Below, in pieces: positions 33,537 through 40,688 of a stretch of 64,000 nucleotides of DNA; within the stretch, counting starts at the first letter, position 1; every line of letters begins with the position of its first letter. The stretch is taken from NCBI GenBank assembly GCA_031549265.1, contig JAVBQB010000002.1, positions 496,001 to 560,000 on the forward strand, written 5' to 3'. Below the pieces are notes generated by a model. That model was not told where the DNA came from and did no database searches. It was given only the letters and a program-made list of their open reading frames with translations. Made by a program: the position numbers and the translations under genes. Origin of the DNA: JAVBQB01 sp031549265. Lineage in GTDB: Bacteria; Bacillota; Clostridia; Oscillospirales; JAVBQB01.

Positions 33537-35015
33537 CTACAGGATGATGCAGATCAGACCTCCGCTTCCTTCGTTGATGATGCGCTGGAGGGTCTCCTGC
33601 AACTTGGCTCTCGCGTCGTCAGGCATTTTTTTCAGTTTGTTTTGCAGACCTTCGCTGACAAGGTCATGCAGAGACTTACCGAAGATGTTGGACTGCCAGA
33701 TACGGTCGGGCTCTCCCTCGAACTCCGAGAGCAGGTAGTGAATCAGCTCCTCGGATTGCTTTTCATTGCCGACGATGGGAGAAACCTCGGTTTCAATGTC
33801 GGCGCGGATAAGGTGTATCGACGGTGCGGAAGCGCGGAGGCGAACTCCGTATCTGCCGCCCTGCTTGACGATTTCCGGTTCTTCCAGCGTCAGCTCGTCG
33901 GCGCCGGGCATGACGATACCATATCCGTTCGCGCGGACGTCGACCAGCGCCGCCGCCACCTTGTCGTATTCGGATTTTACCTTGGACAAGCCGGACAGCA
34001 GCGAGATTAGATCGCCGTCGTCGCGGATATCAAAGCCTGACTGCTCGCCCAAGGTCTTGTAAAACAGTTCCCGCGGCAATTCAAGATGCGCGAGCGCGCG
34101 TCCGTTGCCGAGGTCGACGCTTTCAAGAACGGCCTGGCTGATATTTGGGTTGGATTTCATCGCGCCGACCGCTTCGCTGATGTCGCGGACGCGGTGCATC
34201 TCTTTCGCGCTCTCTCGCATAGCGGTAAAGAGTCCGTTTTTGATGGGGTGCGACGAGGGCAGCGCCTCTACCCAAGGAGGCAGGAAAACGCCGAGCTCGC
34301 TGACAGGGAACTCAAACAGCACTCCGCGGATTATCGCGGTGATGTCGGTGTTGTCGAGCATGGTGCAGTTGACCGCCATGCACGTGACATGGTGCTTTTC
34401 GGCAAGTTCGTCGCATACCGCTTTCGCTTTCGGCGAGTTAGGGAATGCGGAGTTGACCAGCACCAAAAACGGCTTGCCGACTTCGCGAAGCTCAGCGATA
34501 ACGCGCTCCTCAGGCTCGACATATTCCTCGCGGTCGATCTCGGAGAATGAACCGTCGGTAGTGATGACCACGCCGATAGTCGAGTGCTCCGCGATAACTT
34601 TCCGCGTGCCCAGCTCGGCGGCCTCCGCCATAGGTATTTCGTGCTCAAACCAGGGCGTCATTACCATGCGCGGCGTATCGTTTTCAAACTGTCCCATCGC
34701 GCCCTTGACCATATAACCGACGCAGTCAATCAGCCTGACATTCATAACAGCCGAGCCGTCAAGGCTGACTTCGATAGCCTCCTCCGGCACAAACTTTGGT
34801 TCGGCGGTCATTATTGTGCGACCCGAGCCCGACTGCGGCAGCTCGTCTCTTGCGCGCTCTTTACGGAAGTTATTTTCGATGTTGGGCAGAACAAGTGTCT
34901 CCATAAAACGCTTAATAAAGGTTGATTTTCCGGTCCGGACAGGGCCTACTACGCCAATATAAATGTTTCCGTCAGTCCGTTTTGCGATATCGTCATATAT
35001 TCTGGTGCTTTCCAC
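33537..35015 (-). CDS. spoIVA: Stage IV sporulation protein A, coat morphogenetic ATPase
   Basis: 492 residues. The Walker A motif GPVRTGKST is near residue 24, followed by the P-loop GTPase-like domain and the conserved C-terminal region ending GGLICIIL. SpoIVA hydrolyses ATP to polymerise on the forespore surface, forming the basement layer of the spore coat, where it is anchored by SpoVM. GTG 35015 with AAGGGGG 7 bases upstream is the only suitable start. A sigma-E-like promoter is seen upstream. spoVM and a sipL-like gene lie 3.7-5.3 kb away on the same strand. Confidence 0.96.
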   Translation of the reverse strand: MESTRIYDDIAKRTDGNIYIGVVGPVRTGKSTFIKRFMETLVLPNIENNFRKERARDELPQSGSGRTIMTAEPKFVPEEAIEVSLDGSAVMNVRLIDCVGYMVKGAMGQFENDTPRMVMTPWFEHEIPMAEAAELGTRKVIAEHSTIGVVITTDGSFSEIDREEYVEPEERVIAELREVGKPFLVLVNSAFPNSPKAKAVCDELAEKHHVTCMAVNCTMLDNTDITAIIRGVLFEFPVSELGVFLPPWVEALPSSHPIKNGLFTAMRESAKEMHRVRDISEAVGAMKSNPNISQAVLESVDLGNGRALAHLELPRELFYKTLGEQSGFDIRDDGDLISLLSGLSKVKSEYDKVAAALVDVRANGYGIVMPGADELTLEEPEIVKQGGRYGVRLRASAPSIHLIRADIETEVSPIVGNEKQSEELIHYLLSEFEGEPDRIWQSNIFGKSLHDLVSEGLQNKLKKMPDDARAKLQETLQRIINEGSGGLICIIL

Positions 35016-35054
35016 TCATATTCCCCCTTGTGGCGATGTAATAGTCACTTAAAA

Positions 35055-35081
35055 TATATTGAGTGATGTCCAAGAATAGAC
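35055..35081 (-). promoter_or_regulatory. Possible sigma-E-type promoter of spoIVA
   Basis: Minus strand GTCTA (35081-35077), 15 bases, CAATATA (35061-35055). The same arrangement and spacing occurs before the sipL-like gene. Leader of about 30 bases. In Bacillus spoIVA is transcribed by sigma-E. Confidence 0.45.
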
Positions 35082-35293
35082 CAAAACCTGTACCGATTGT
35101 TAAAAGATATATGCACAGTATATGTACGCTGTGCCGCTCAAATGGTAACAATTCAGTAACAAAATATTAATTAAGTATTAATTATTATTAATATTGTATG
35201 CGAAATGTAACCAAACTTTAACGCCTTATCGTCCAAATAATGCTAGGATTTAGTTGGAGGAAGAGCCAATTAGAAGCATAGGAGTGATAATCG

Positions 35294-36892
35294 ATGAGGA
35301 AAAAGTACGCAGCGTTACTGGTGGCGCTGGCTCTGGCAGTCAGTCTGGCGGGATGCGCCGCACCCGCGTCGCCAAATGGTGAGGATCAGTCCAGCCGGTA
35401 CAACATCACACCCACTGAACCCGCAGCGCCTGACATGTCCGCCCCGATTGCCGGCGAGGCTGACGGTGCGAATGTGGTGACGGAAGTGGAGGATGTGCAG
35501 TCTGCGCAAGCGCCGCCCATGCCGACCGAGAACGCCGAGGTATATGGCCGGTTCACCGAGTCCGCGTTTAAGAAGACCGAACTCAACCCGCTTTCAACGT
35601 TTTCAATTGACGTTGATACGGCGTCGTACAGCAATGTCCGAAGGTACCTTAACGAGGGAGCGCTGCCGCCTGCTGACGCCGTACGGATAGAAGAAATGAT
35701 AAACTATTTCGTTTATGACTATCCGCAGCCGAAGGAAGATCCGGTAAACATCCTGACGCAGATCAGTGAGTGCCCTTGGAACACTGAGAACAAACTCGCG
35801 GCGGTCGCGCTCCAGGGTAAAAGCGCCGAAATGTCCAGCTTGCCGAGGTCAAATCTCGTATTCCTCGTGGATGTGTCGGGCTCGATGGACGAGCCGGACA
35901 AACTGCCGCTGCTGGTCAGCAGTCTGAATAAGCTGACCGGCAATCTGCGCGACGGAGACATCGTATCTCTGGTGACTTATTCCGGCTGGACCGATGTTCT
36001 GCTGTCCGGCGAGCGGGATAAACGCAAGATTCTCAGCGCGCTCGACCGCTTGAGGCCCGAGGGCTCGACCGACGGCGGCTCGGGCATAATGCTCGCCTAT
36101 GAGCAAGCCGAAAAGCACTTCATTGAGAACGGCAACAATCGCGTAATCCTGTGCACCGATGGCGATTTCAACGTCGGCGTCACCGAAAACAGCAGCCTTG
36201 AGGAAATGATAGCCAAGAAACGCGAGACAGGCGTGTATCTCAGCGTCATTGGGTTTGGCAGTGGTAATCTCAAGGATGACAGGATGGAAATGCTAGCCGA
36301 CAAAGGAAACGGCAACTACAGCTATGTCGACTCCGAAAGCGAGGGCGAGCGTGTGATGGTCGGACAGATGAGCGGGACGCTGTTTACCATCGCCGACGAC
36401 GTGAAAATCCAGGTTGTGTTTGACCCCGAGACAGTGACTTCTTACCGTCTGATCGGATACGACAACCGACGCCTGAATGACGAGGACTTCACAGACGACC
36501 GCAAGGACGCCGGCGAAATGGGCGCGGGGCAGTCGGTAACGGCGCTTTACGAGTTGGTGATGAACCCGGAAGCATCAGATGGAGCGCCGCCATTCGTGGT
36601 CAAGGTGCGATACAAGCAGCCTGGCCAGCAGGAGAGCCGTGAAATATCAAGGGCGTGCAATCTTGCGCAGGACAGCGCATACTCGGGTGAGTTTGCGTTC
36701 GCGTCAGCCGTCGCGGAAGCCGCACTGCTGTTGAGGAGTTCGGAATATGCCGGAAACGCGTCGTTTGAGAGAGCGATCAGCCGCGCTAACGCGAATACTG
36801 GCGGCGACCCCGACGGATTCAGGACAGAGTTCGTCGAGCTCATGAAACGCGCGCAGACCTTGATGAGAGATCCCGTTCGCCAGGCGGAATAA
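35294..36892 (+). CDS. von Willebrand factor A-domain lipoprotein (YfbK family)
   Basis: 532 residues. The signal peptide ends in lipobox LAGC (Cys near 21) and is followed by a low-complexity spacer. A YfbK-type N-terminal segment (STFSIDVDTASYSNVRRYL, VRIEEMINYFVYDYP) precedes the vWA domain with MIDAS motif FLVDVSGSMDEPDK near 195, TYSG and TDGDFNVG. The C-terminal region (about 400-530) matches the DUF3520-type tail. Likely an extracytoplasmic, metal-dependent protein-interaction module. AGGAG lies 9 bases before the ATG. Monocistronic. Confidence 0.88.
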   Translation: MRKKYAALLVALALAVSLAGCAAPASPNGEDQSSRYNITPTEPAAPDMSAPIAGEADGANVVTEVEDVQSAQAPPMPTENAEVYGRFTESAFKKTELNPLSTFSIDVDTASYSNVRRYLNEGALPPADAVRIEEMINYFVYDYPQPKEDPVNILTQISECPWNTENKLAAVALQGKSAEMSSLPRSNLVFLVDVSGSMDEPDKLPLLVSSLNKLTGNLRDGDIVSLVTYSGWTDVLLSGERDKRKILSALDRLRPEGSTDGGSGIMLAYEQAEKHFIENGNNRVILCTDGDFNVGVTENSSLEEMIAKKRETGVYLSVIGFGSGNLKDDRMEMLADKGNGNYSYVDSESEGERVMVGQMSGTLFTIADDVKIQVVFDPETVTSYRLIGYDNRRLNDEDFTDDRKDAGEMGAGQSVTALYELVMNPEASDGAPPFVVKVRYKQPGQQESREISRACNLAQDSAYSGEFAFASAVAEAALLLRSSEYAGNASFERAISRANANTGGDPDGFRTEFVELMKRAQTLMRDPVRQAE

Positions 36893-36902
36893 GCATAATC
36901 CA

Positions 36903-36943
36903 ACGCCCGTTCCGGAAATCAGCTGCCGGAACGGGCGTTTTTG
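36903..36943 (+). terminator. Terminator of the vWA lipoprotein gene
   Basis: ACGCCCGTTCCGG (36903-36915) pairs with CCGGAACGGGCGT (36926-36938), followed by TTTTT. Confidence 0.92.
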
Positions 36944-37027
36944 CGTGATAATTCGCATTGACATAGGCATTGGATGTTCACTTCCGCAAACCAAATGAGG
37001 ATGCCGGAGCGCTCAGGTTAGCAACGA

Positions 37028-37095
37028 GACGGCGATAAAGCGAGATCTGGATCCGAAAAATTGTGGAGATCCAGTATGCTCGTTTGAACGCCGTC
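37028..37095. repeat. Long interrupted inverted repeat of unknown role
   Basis: Nested arms: GACGGCG (37028-37034) with CGCCGTC (37089-37095), AAGCGAG with CTCGTTT, and CTGGATC with GATCCAG. Together they form a stem of about 21 bp with small symmetrical interruptions and a 14-base loop. It lies between the terminators of convergent genes. Confidence 0.6.
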
Positions 37096-37114
37096 GCGTA
37101 AGTACGGAGGCAAG

Positions 37115-37142
37115 GAAAAAAAGTCCGGCAGCAAGCCGGACG
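37115..37142 (-). terminator. Terminator of the sipL-like gene
   Basis: Minus-strand GTCCGGC (37141-37135) pairs with GCCGGAC (37129-37123), followed by seven T. Confidence 0.88.
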
Positions 37143-37171
37143 TATTCCATGGGTGCCAGCGGATACTGCGC

Positions 37172-38713
37172 TTATCTTTTGCGCGATATCAGGAGGAGTC
37201 TACCGTCCATGACCTGTTCCATATCCTCTAATCCGTTGGCGGACATAACTTCAGATACGGTAGTCCGGTAACTCTTGGCGATGTCCCATAGTTTTTCTCC
37301 CGGCACGGTGTGGCGCAGGACGACCGACGGACGGCGGGTTTCCGTCTCGGATGGCGGCTCGCCCTTGAGTGAAATAATTGAGTTGATCCGCTGGCTTTTG
37401 GTGACCGAAACGTCGAAGTCAGCCGAGAAACGGACCTCTACTCCGTTTGCAGCGCCCGCTCCAAAAGCGTCGCCGGCGAAGGTAGCGGTAGCCTCGCATC
37501 CGGCGCCTTCGGGGAGATCAACAGGGCAGACCACCGGAATGTTGCGGCTGGAGTTGTAAGCCGAGCCGTCCTCGCCAAGGAAAACCACGCTGACAATAGC
37601 GTTTGCGGACAGCACATTGCGGTCGCCCTCGCCCTTCAGAGCGGGAGGCTCCAATAGCACCGAAACGTCGAGCACCGCGCCGGCCTGGATGCCGGTCTCA
37701 ATCACTTCGCGAACGGTTTGGCGGCGGGTAGACTTCTCGACCAGGTTCTTCATTAGCAGCGGACGGCTTTCCGATTCGATTTCGCACGTTGTCGAATATG
37801 CGTCGCTGAGGGTCTCGAGAGTGCGGTTCATCCAGGCGACGCCGGTCGCGTTGAGGTTGAGCGTAACTCCGATGGTATGCGACTGACCCTGGCCGCTTCC
37901 GTGGATATCCATTTCCGCGCCGCAGAGTGAGAGCATGATTGTGCAGTCGCTGTCCTCGTCCAGTCCTTCCATCTCCAATATCTGCGAGAAAGGCAGCTCG
38001 TTCTCAGTGGTGTAGATTTCGTCGGAATCGTCGGCTCCGTTTGAGCGGTAAAGGATTTTGATCAGCGCCGAGCCTTTGAATACTACTTTATTGCCGATTG
38101 CCCGGGCGTCTCCCGGAGCGAGCCGGATGTCGACGCGGAGCAGTTCGGCTGCCGGGGCTTTGGAGGACGCGATTTCAATATCGTCGATGATTGAAAAGTT
38201 TTTGCTCTTCACAGCGACCGGCAGATAGGCCTGGACGCTTGATTTGAGCGTCTCGACGTCGGAAGCGTCGGCGACACCGCAGCTGAGCTCGTACTCAGTC
38301 GGCGAAAACACTTTGGCGGATACTGCGAGGCCTATCCGGATATGTACTTTGCGGGAATTGACCATTCTTGGCTCAATCGAATGTATGCAGACATTGACAC
38401 AAGCCTCTGATTCCGAGGTCAGGTCAGGACACTCGAACGAAGCTTGATAAGGTACGGTGGTTTCCAGTTTTCGAAGTCCACGCGCTCCCTCCGGAGCATA
38501 AAGAACATTGACTCTGACAGTTCCTGATACATCTATTTTGCCGTCGCGGCAGCTCTTTTCTTTCAGGCAAACCAGCCCTGAGGCATCGACAACGCGCATA
38601 ATGTCCGGAAATTGATCTGGTACGATAATTTCCGCGCTCTCATCGCGTACTGTTCGTGTGTCGAGTACGGGTTCGAAATGCCTGACTTTGTTTTTTTCAA
38701 TTTCAAAATCCAT
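37172..38713 (-). CDS. sipL: DUF3794 (SPOCS) and LysM protein, SipL-like spore coat assembly factor
   Basis: 513 residues. Repeated SPOCS/DUF3794 beta-domains fill residues of about 1-455 (for example the segment IIVPDQFPDIMRVVDASG near 30), and a C-terminal LysM (VPGEKLWDIAKSYRTTVSEVMSANGL) spans about 466-510. This architecture is that of SipL, which in Clostridioides difficile binds SpoIVA through its LysM domain and is needed for coat encasement. GGGGAGA precedes the ATG. It follows spoVM by 54 bases, with a possible sigma-E promoter in the gap. Symbol assigned by architecture and context. Confidence 0.8.
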   Translation of the reverse strand: MDFEIEKNKVRHFEPVLDTRTVRDESAEIIVPDQFPDIMRVVDASGLVCLKEKSCRDGKIDVSGTVRVNVLYAPEGARGLRKLETTVPYQASFECPDLTSESEACVNVCIHSIEPRMVNSRKVHIRIGLAVSAKVFSPTEYELSCGVADASDVETLKSSVQAYLPVAVKSKNFSIIDDIEIASSKAPAAELLRVDIRLAPGDARAIGNKVVFKGSALIKILYRSNGADDSDEIYTTENELPFSQILEMEGLDEDSDCTIMLSLCGAEMDIHGSGQGQSHTIGVTLNLNATGVAWMNRTLETLSDAYSTTCEIESESRPLLMKNLVEKSTRRQTVREVIETGIQAGAVLDVSVLLEPPALKGEGDRNVLSANAIVSVVFLGEDGSAYNSSRNIPVVCPVDLPEGAGCEATATFAGDAFGAGAANGVEVRFSADFDVSVTKSQRINSIISLKGEPPSETETRRPSVVLRHTVPGEKLWDIAKSYRTTVSEVMSANGLEDMEQVMDGRLLLISRKR

Positions 38714-38739
38714 GCGTGTCTCCCCTTTCTATACTAGAG

Positions 38740-38766
38740 TATATTGAAAGGGACTGGCATTTAGAC
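38740..38766 (-). promoter_or_regulatory. Possible sigma-E-type promoter of the sipL-like gene
   Basis: Minus strand GTCTA (38766-38762), 15 bases, CAATATA (38746-38740), identical in both boxes and spacing to the element before spoIVA. Confidence 0.45.
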
Positions 38767-38767
38767 C

Positions 38768-38848
38768 CTATACACTGCGTTTGATACCAAAAATTGCCCT
38801 TAAAAATCCTTTTAAAAAGCCTGGAGATTTGACGACCACGATCTTCAT
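38768..38848 (-). CDS. spoVM: Stage V sporulation protein M
   Basis: A 26-codon gene, MKIVVVKSPGFLKGFLRAIF then GIKRSV. Aligned with Bacillus SpoVM (MKFYTIKLPKFLGGIVRAML...) it keeps the length, the K-x-P-x-FL-x-G-x2-RA-x2-G pattern and Pro9, the residue needed to sense convex membrane. SpoVM is an amphipathic helix that marks the outer forespore membrane and recruits SpoIVA. GGAGG lies 8 bases before the ATG. It sits at the end of the housekeeping operon, exactly as in Bacillus, after thiN. Confidence 0.93.
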   Translation of the reverse strand: MKIVVVKSPGFLKGFLRAIFGIKRSV

Positions 38849-38883
38849 GCGATTAACCTCCAAAAATGAAAATTACAATTTGT

Positions 38884-39033
38884 TTATCTGCACATCATTA
38901 GTCCGATGAGTATAATGCACAAAGACAAAATTAACACCAAAAACCACGAAGGGAACATAGACGCGATAAGGATTCCGATTCCCAGAGCAACTACTGCGAT
39001 GCCGAGTATTTTTAACATAGCATGCGAACGCAT
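38884..39033 (-). CDS. Small two-helix membrane protein of unknown function
   Basis: 49 residues, MRSHAMLKILGIAVVALGIG at the start and two hydrophobic segments (about 6-25 and 30-47) separated by MFPSW. Possible SD GGCGG 7 bases before ATG 39033. An ATG at codon 6 is an alternative. It lies between thiN and spoVM. Upstream on the minus strand is CCATACAC, resembling a sigma-E -10 box but without a matched -35. Conservation was not tested. The position next to spoVM suggests, but does not prove, a sporulation link. Confidence 0.6.
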   Translation of the reverse strand: MRSHAMLKILGIAVVALGIGILIASMFPSWFLVLILSLCIILIGLMMCR

Positions 39034-39136
39034 GGAAACACCGCCTTACGCTGTCAGATCGAATCTAATACAGTATACGACGGTGTATGGGTAAAGTACC
39101 CCAATTTTATAAAATTTTGGTTTGTCCAGCCGAAAA

Positions 39137-39784
39137 TTAAATGTTTCTACTAATAACGACAAGCATTTTGCCTGATTTTGTCTCAATATTTACGGAATCC
39201 GTTCCGTCGATACAATTGCTGACCCCGATAGGATTATCCCTAGTCAGGTCGACGCCGTTAAGCGGATATTTGAGGCCGGTCAGCGTAACATTTTCCACTT
39301 TGCTGTCGAGCGGGAGCAGCGAGACATAATCGCCCGGACGCAGGTTATCGAAAGTCATTGCGCCGCCTGTATGCAAATAAATTTCGTTGGCGGTGTCCAC
39401 GATGCAGCCCTTGGCGCCGCTGCTGTGAATGTACTCCAGCAGGAAGACTGTAGCCAGAAAGTGGTCAAGCCTGCCGCCCGTGCATCCGGCAATTGTAATC
39501 GAGGTAACGCCCAGTTCGAGAGCCGCGTTAATGCAGGCGTGCAGGTCGGTCTCGTCCTTTTGAGTCGGCAGTCGGCGGATAATGACGTGATCGGGAAGGT
39601 CGGAAAAAGTGCCGGAGTCTTCGTCGCCGACGACTATATCGGGGGCAATTCCGGCTTGTAGAACGGCGTCCAGCCCTCCGTCAGCGCAAATAATCAAATC
39701 GTGCGACTGCGCGTGCACCTGAACCAATCTGATATTGATTTCCGGAGAAGCGCCGACAATTAAGCAACTGTGTCCGTTAATCAT
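39137..39784 (-). CDS. thiN: Thiamine diphosphokinase
   Basis: 215 residues, making thiamine diphosphate from thiamine and ATP. Motifs: CADGGLDAVL near 34, VVGDEDS near 52, TQKDETDLHACINAAL near 75 and GCTGGRLDH near 98. ATG 39784 with GGGGG 5-6 bases upstream is preferred to GTG 39790. The position after rsgA matches Bacillus yloS, although the rpe gene usually found between them is missing. Confidence 0.92.
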   Translation of the reverse strand: MINGHSCLIVGASPEINIRLVQVHAQSHDLIICADGGLDAVLQAGIAPDIVVGDEDSGTFSDLPDHVIIRRLPTQKDETDLHACINAALELGVTSITIAGCTGGRLDHFLATVFLLEYIHSSGAKGCIVDTANEIYLHTGGAMTFDNLRPGDYVSLLPLDSKVENVTLTGLKYPLNGVDLTRDNPIGVSNCIDGTDSVNIETKSGKMLVVISRNI

Positions 39785-39818
39785 GAACACCCCCTGTAGT
39801 TATTATCAGCTCGCGCTG

Positions 39819-40688
39819 TCAATAGGACGTCTGTTTGCGGGATTCTTTCAGCAGATCAAGATAGCTCTCAAATCGGCTGGGCGCGATTTGGTTCCGGTCG
39901 ACTGCCCGTTTAACCGCACAGTCCGTTTCGCCCTCATGGGCACAACCTCGAAAGCGGCAATCGGGAATAAACGGTTCAAATTCCGGAAAATAATCCGGGA
40001 GTGAGGCGGGTTCGATACCGGTGCGCGCGTCAAGCACCGAAAAGCCGGGCGTATCAGCAATTATCGCGCCGCCGGGAGCGTGGATCAGCTCGACGTGGCG
40101 GGTGGTGTGTTTGCCTCTGCCGACCTTTTCGGATATTTCGCCAATCGGCAGCGAAAGCCCAGGAATGATTGCATTGAGAAGGCTGGATTTGCCCACGCCG
40201 GAGTTGCCGGAGAGGGCGCACACGCTCCCGCTGATAAGCGAGTTAAGCTGATCAAGGCCGGCGCCGGTTACGGTGCTGGTTTGCACCGTTTTGTATCCCG
40301 CGCGGGAATAAACCTCGTCGATCGGAGCGCCGTCCGATACGTCGCATTTATTGATACAGATTATCGGATCAATGGACAGCGCGGCGGAGTTCACAATGAT
40401 TCTGTCAATGAGCGAAAAGTGGGTCTGCGGCTGGGCTGTGGTCACGACGATGACCAGTTTGTCGATGTTCGCGACCGGCGGCCGTGCGCTGACGTTCTTG
40501 CGCGGGAGAATAGTTTCAATCCGGCCGCTACTGTCCTCGAGCAATGAGATCTCAACGCGGTCGCCCGGCAGGGGGACTATTCCCTCACGTCTGAGGCGGC
40601 CCCGAGCCGTGCAGATTATAATTTGTCCTTCGCCGGTTTCCACGGTGTAGCGCCCGCCGACGCCCTTCATGATAATTCCTTGTGTCAT
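39819..40688 (-). CDS. rsgA: Ribosome small-subunit-dependent GTPase RsgA
   Basis: 289 residues, a circularly permuted GTPase acting in late 30S maturation. An OB-fold N-terminus is followed by NKCD (G4), then GNSGVGKSSLLN (G1) near 163 and DTPGF (G3) near 213. The zinc site CRFRGCAHEGETDC is at the C-terminus. The start overlaps the prkC stop (ATGA), so translation is coupled to the kinase. Confidence 0.96.
   Translation of the reverse strand: MTQGIIMKGVGGRYTVETGEGQIIICTARGRLRREGIVPLPGDRVEISLLEDSSGRIETILPRKNVSARPPVANIDKLVIVVTTAQPQTHFSLIDRIIVNSAALSIDPIICINKCDVSDGAPIDEVYSRAGYKTVQTSTVTGAGLDQLNSLISGSVCALSGNSGVGKSSLLNAIIPGLSLPIGEISEKVGRGKHTTRHVELIHAPGGAIIADTPGFSVLDARTGIEPASLPDYFPEFEPFIPDCRFRGCAHEGETDCAVKRAVDRNQIAPSRFESYLDLLKESRKQTSY

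Noticed and set aside
38906..39094. Plus-strand frame of 62 codons
   Set aside because: Antisense to the 49-codon membrane protein, which has a sensible two-helix profile and the same orientation as spoVM.
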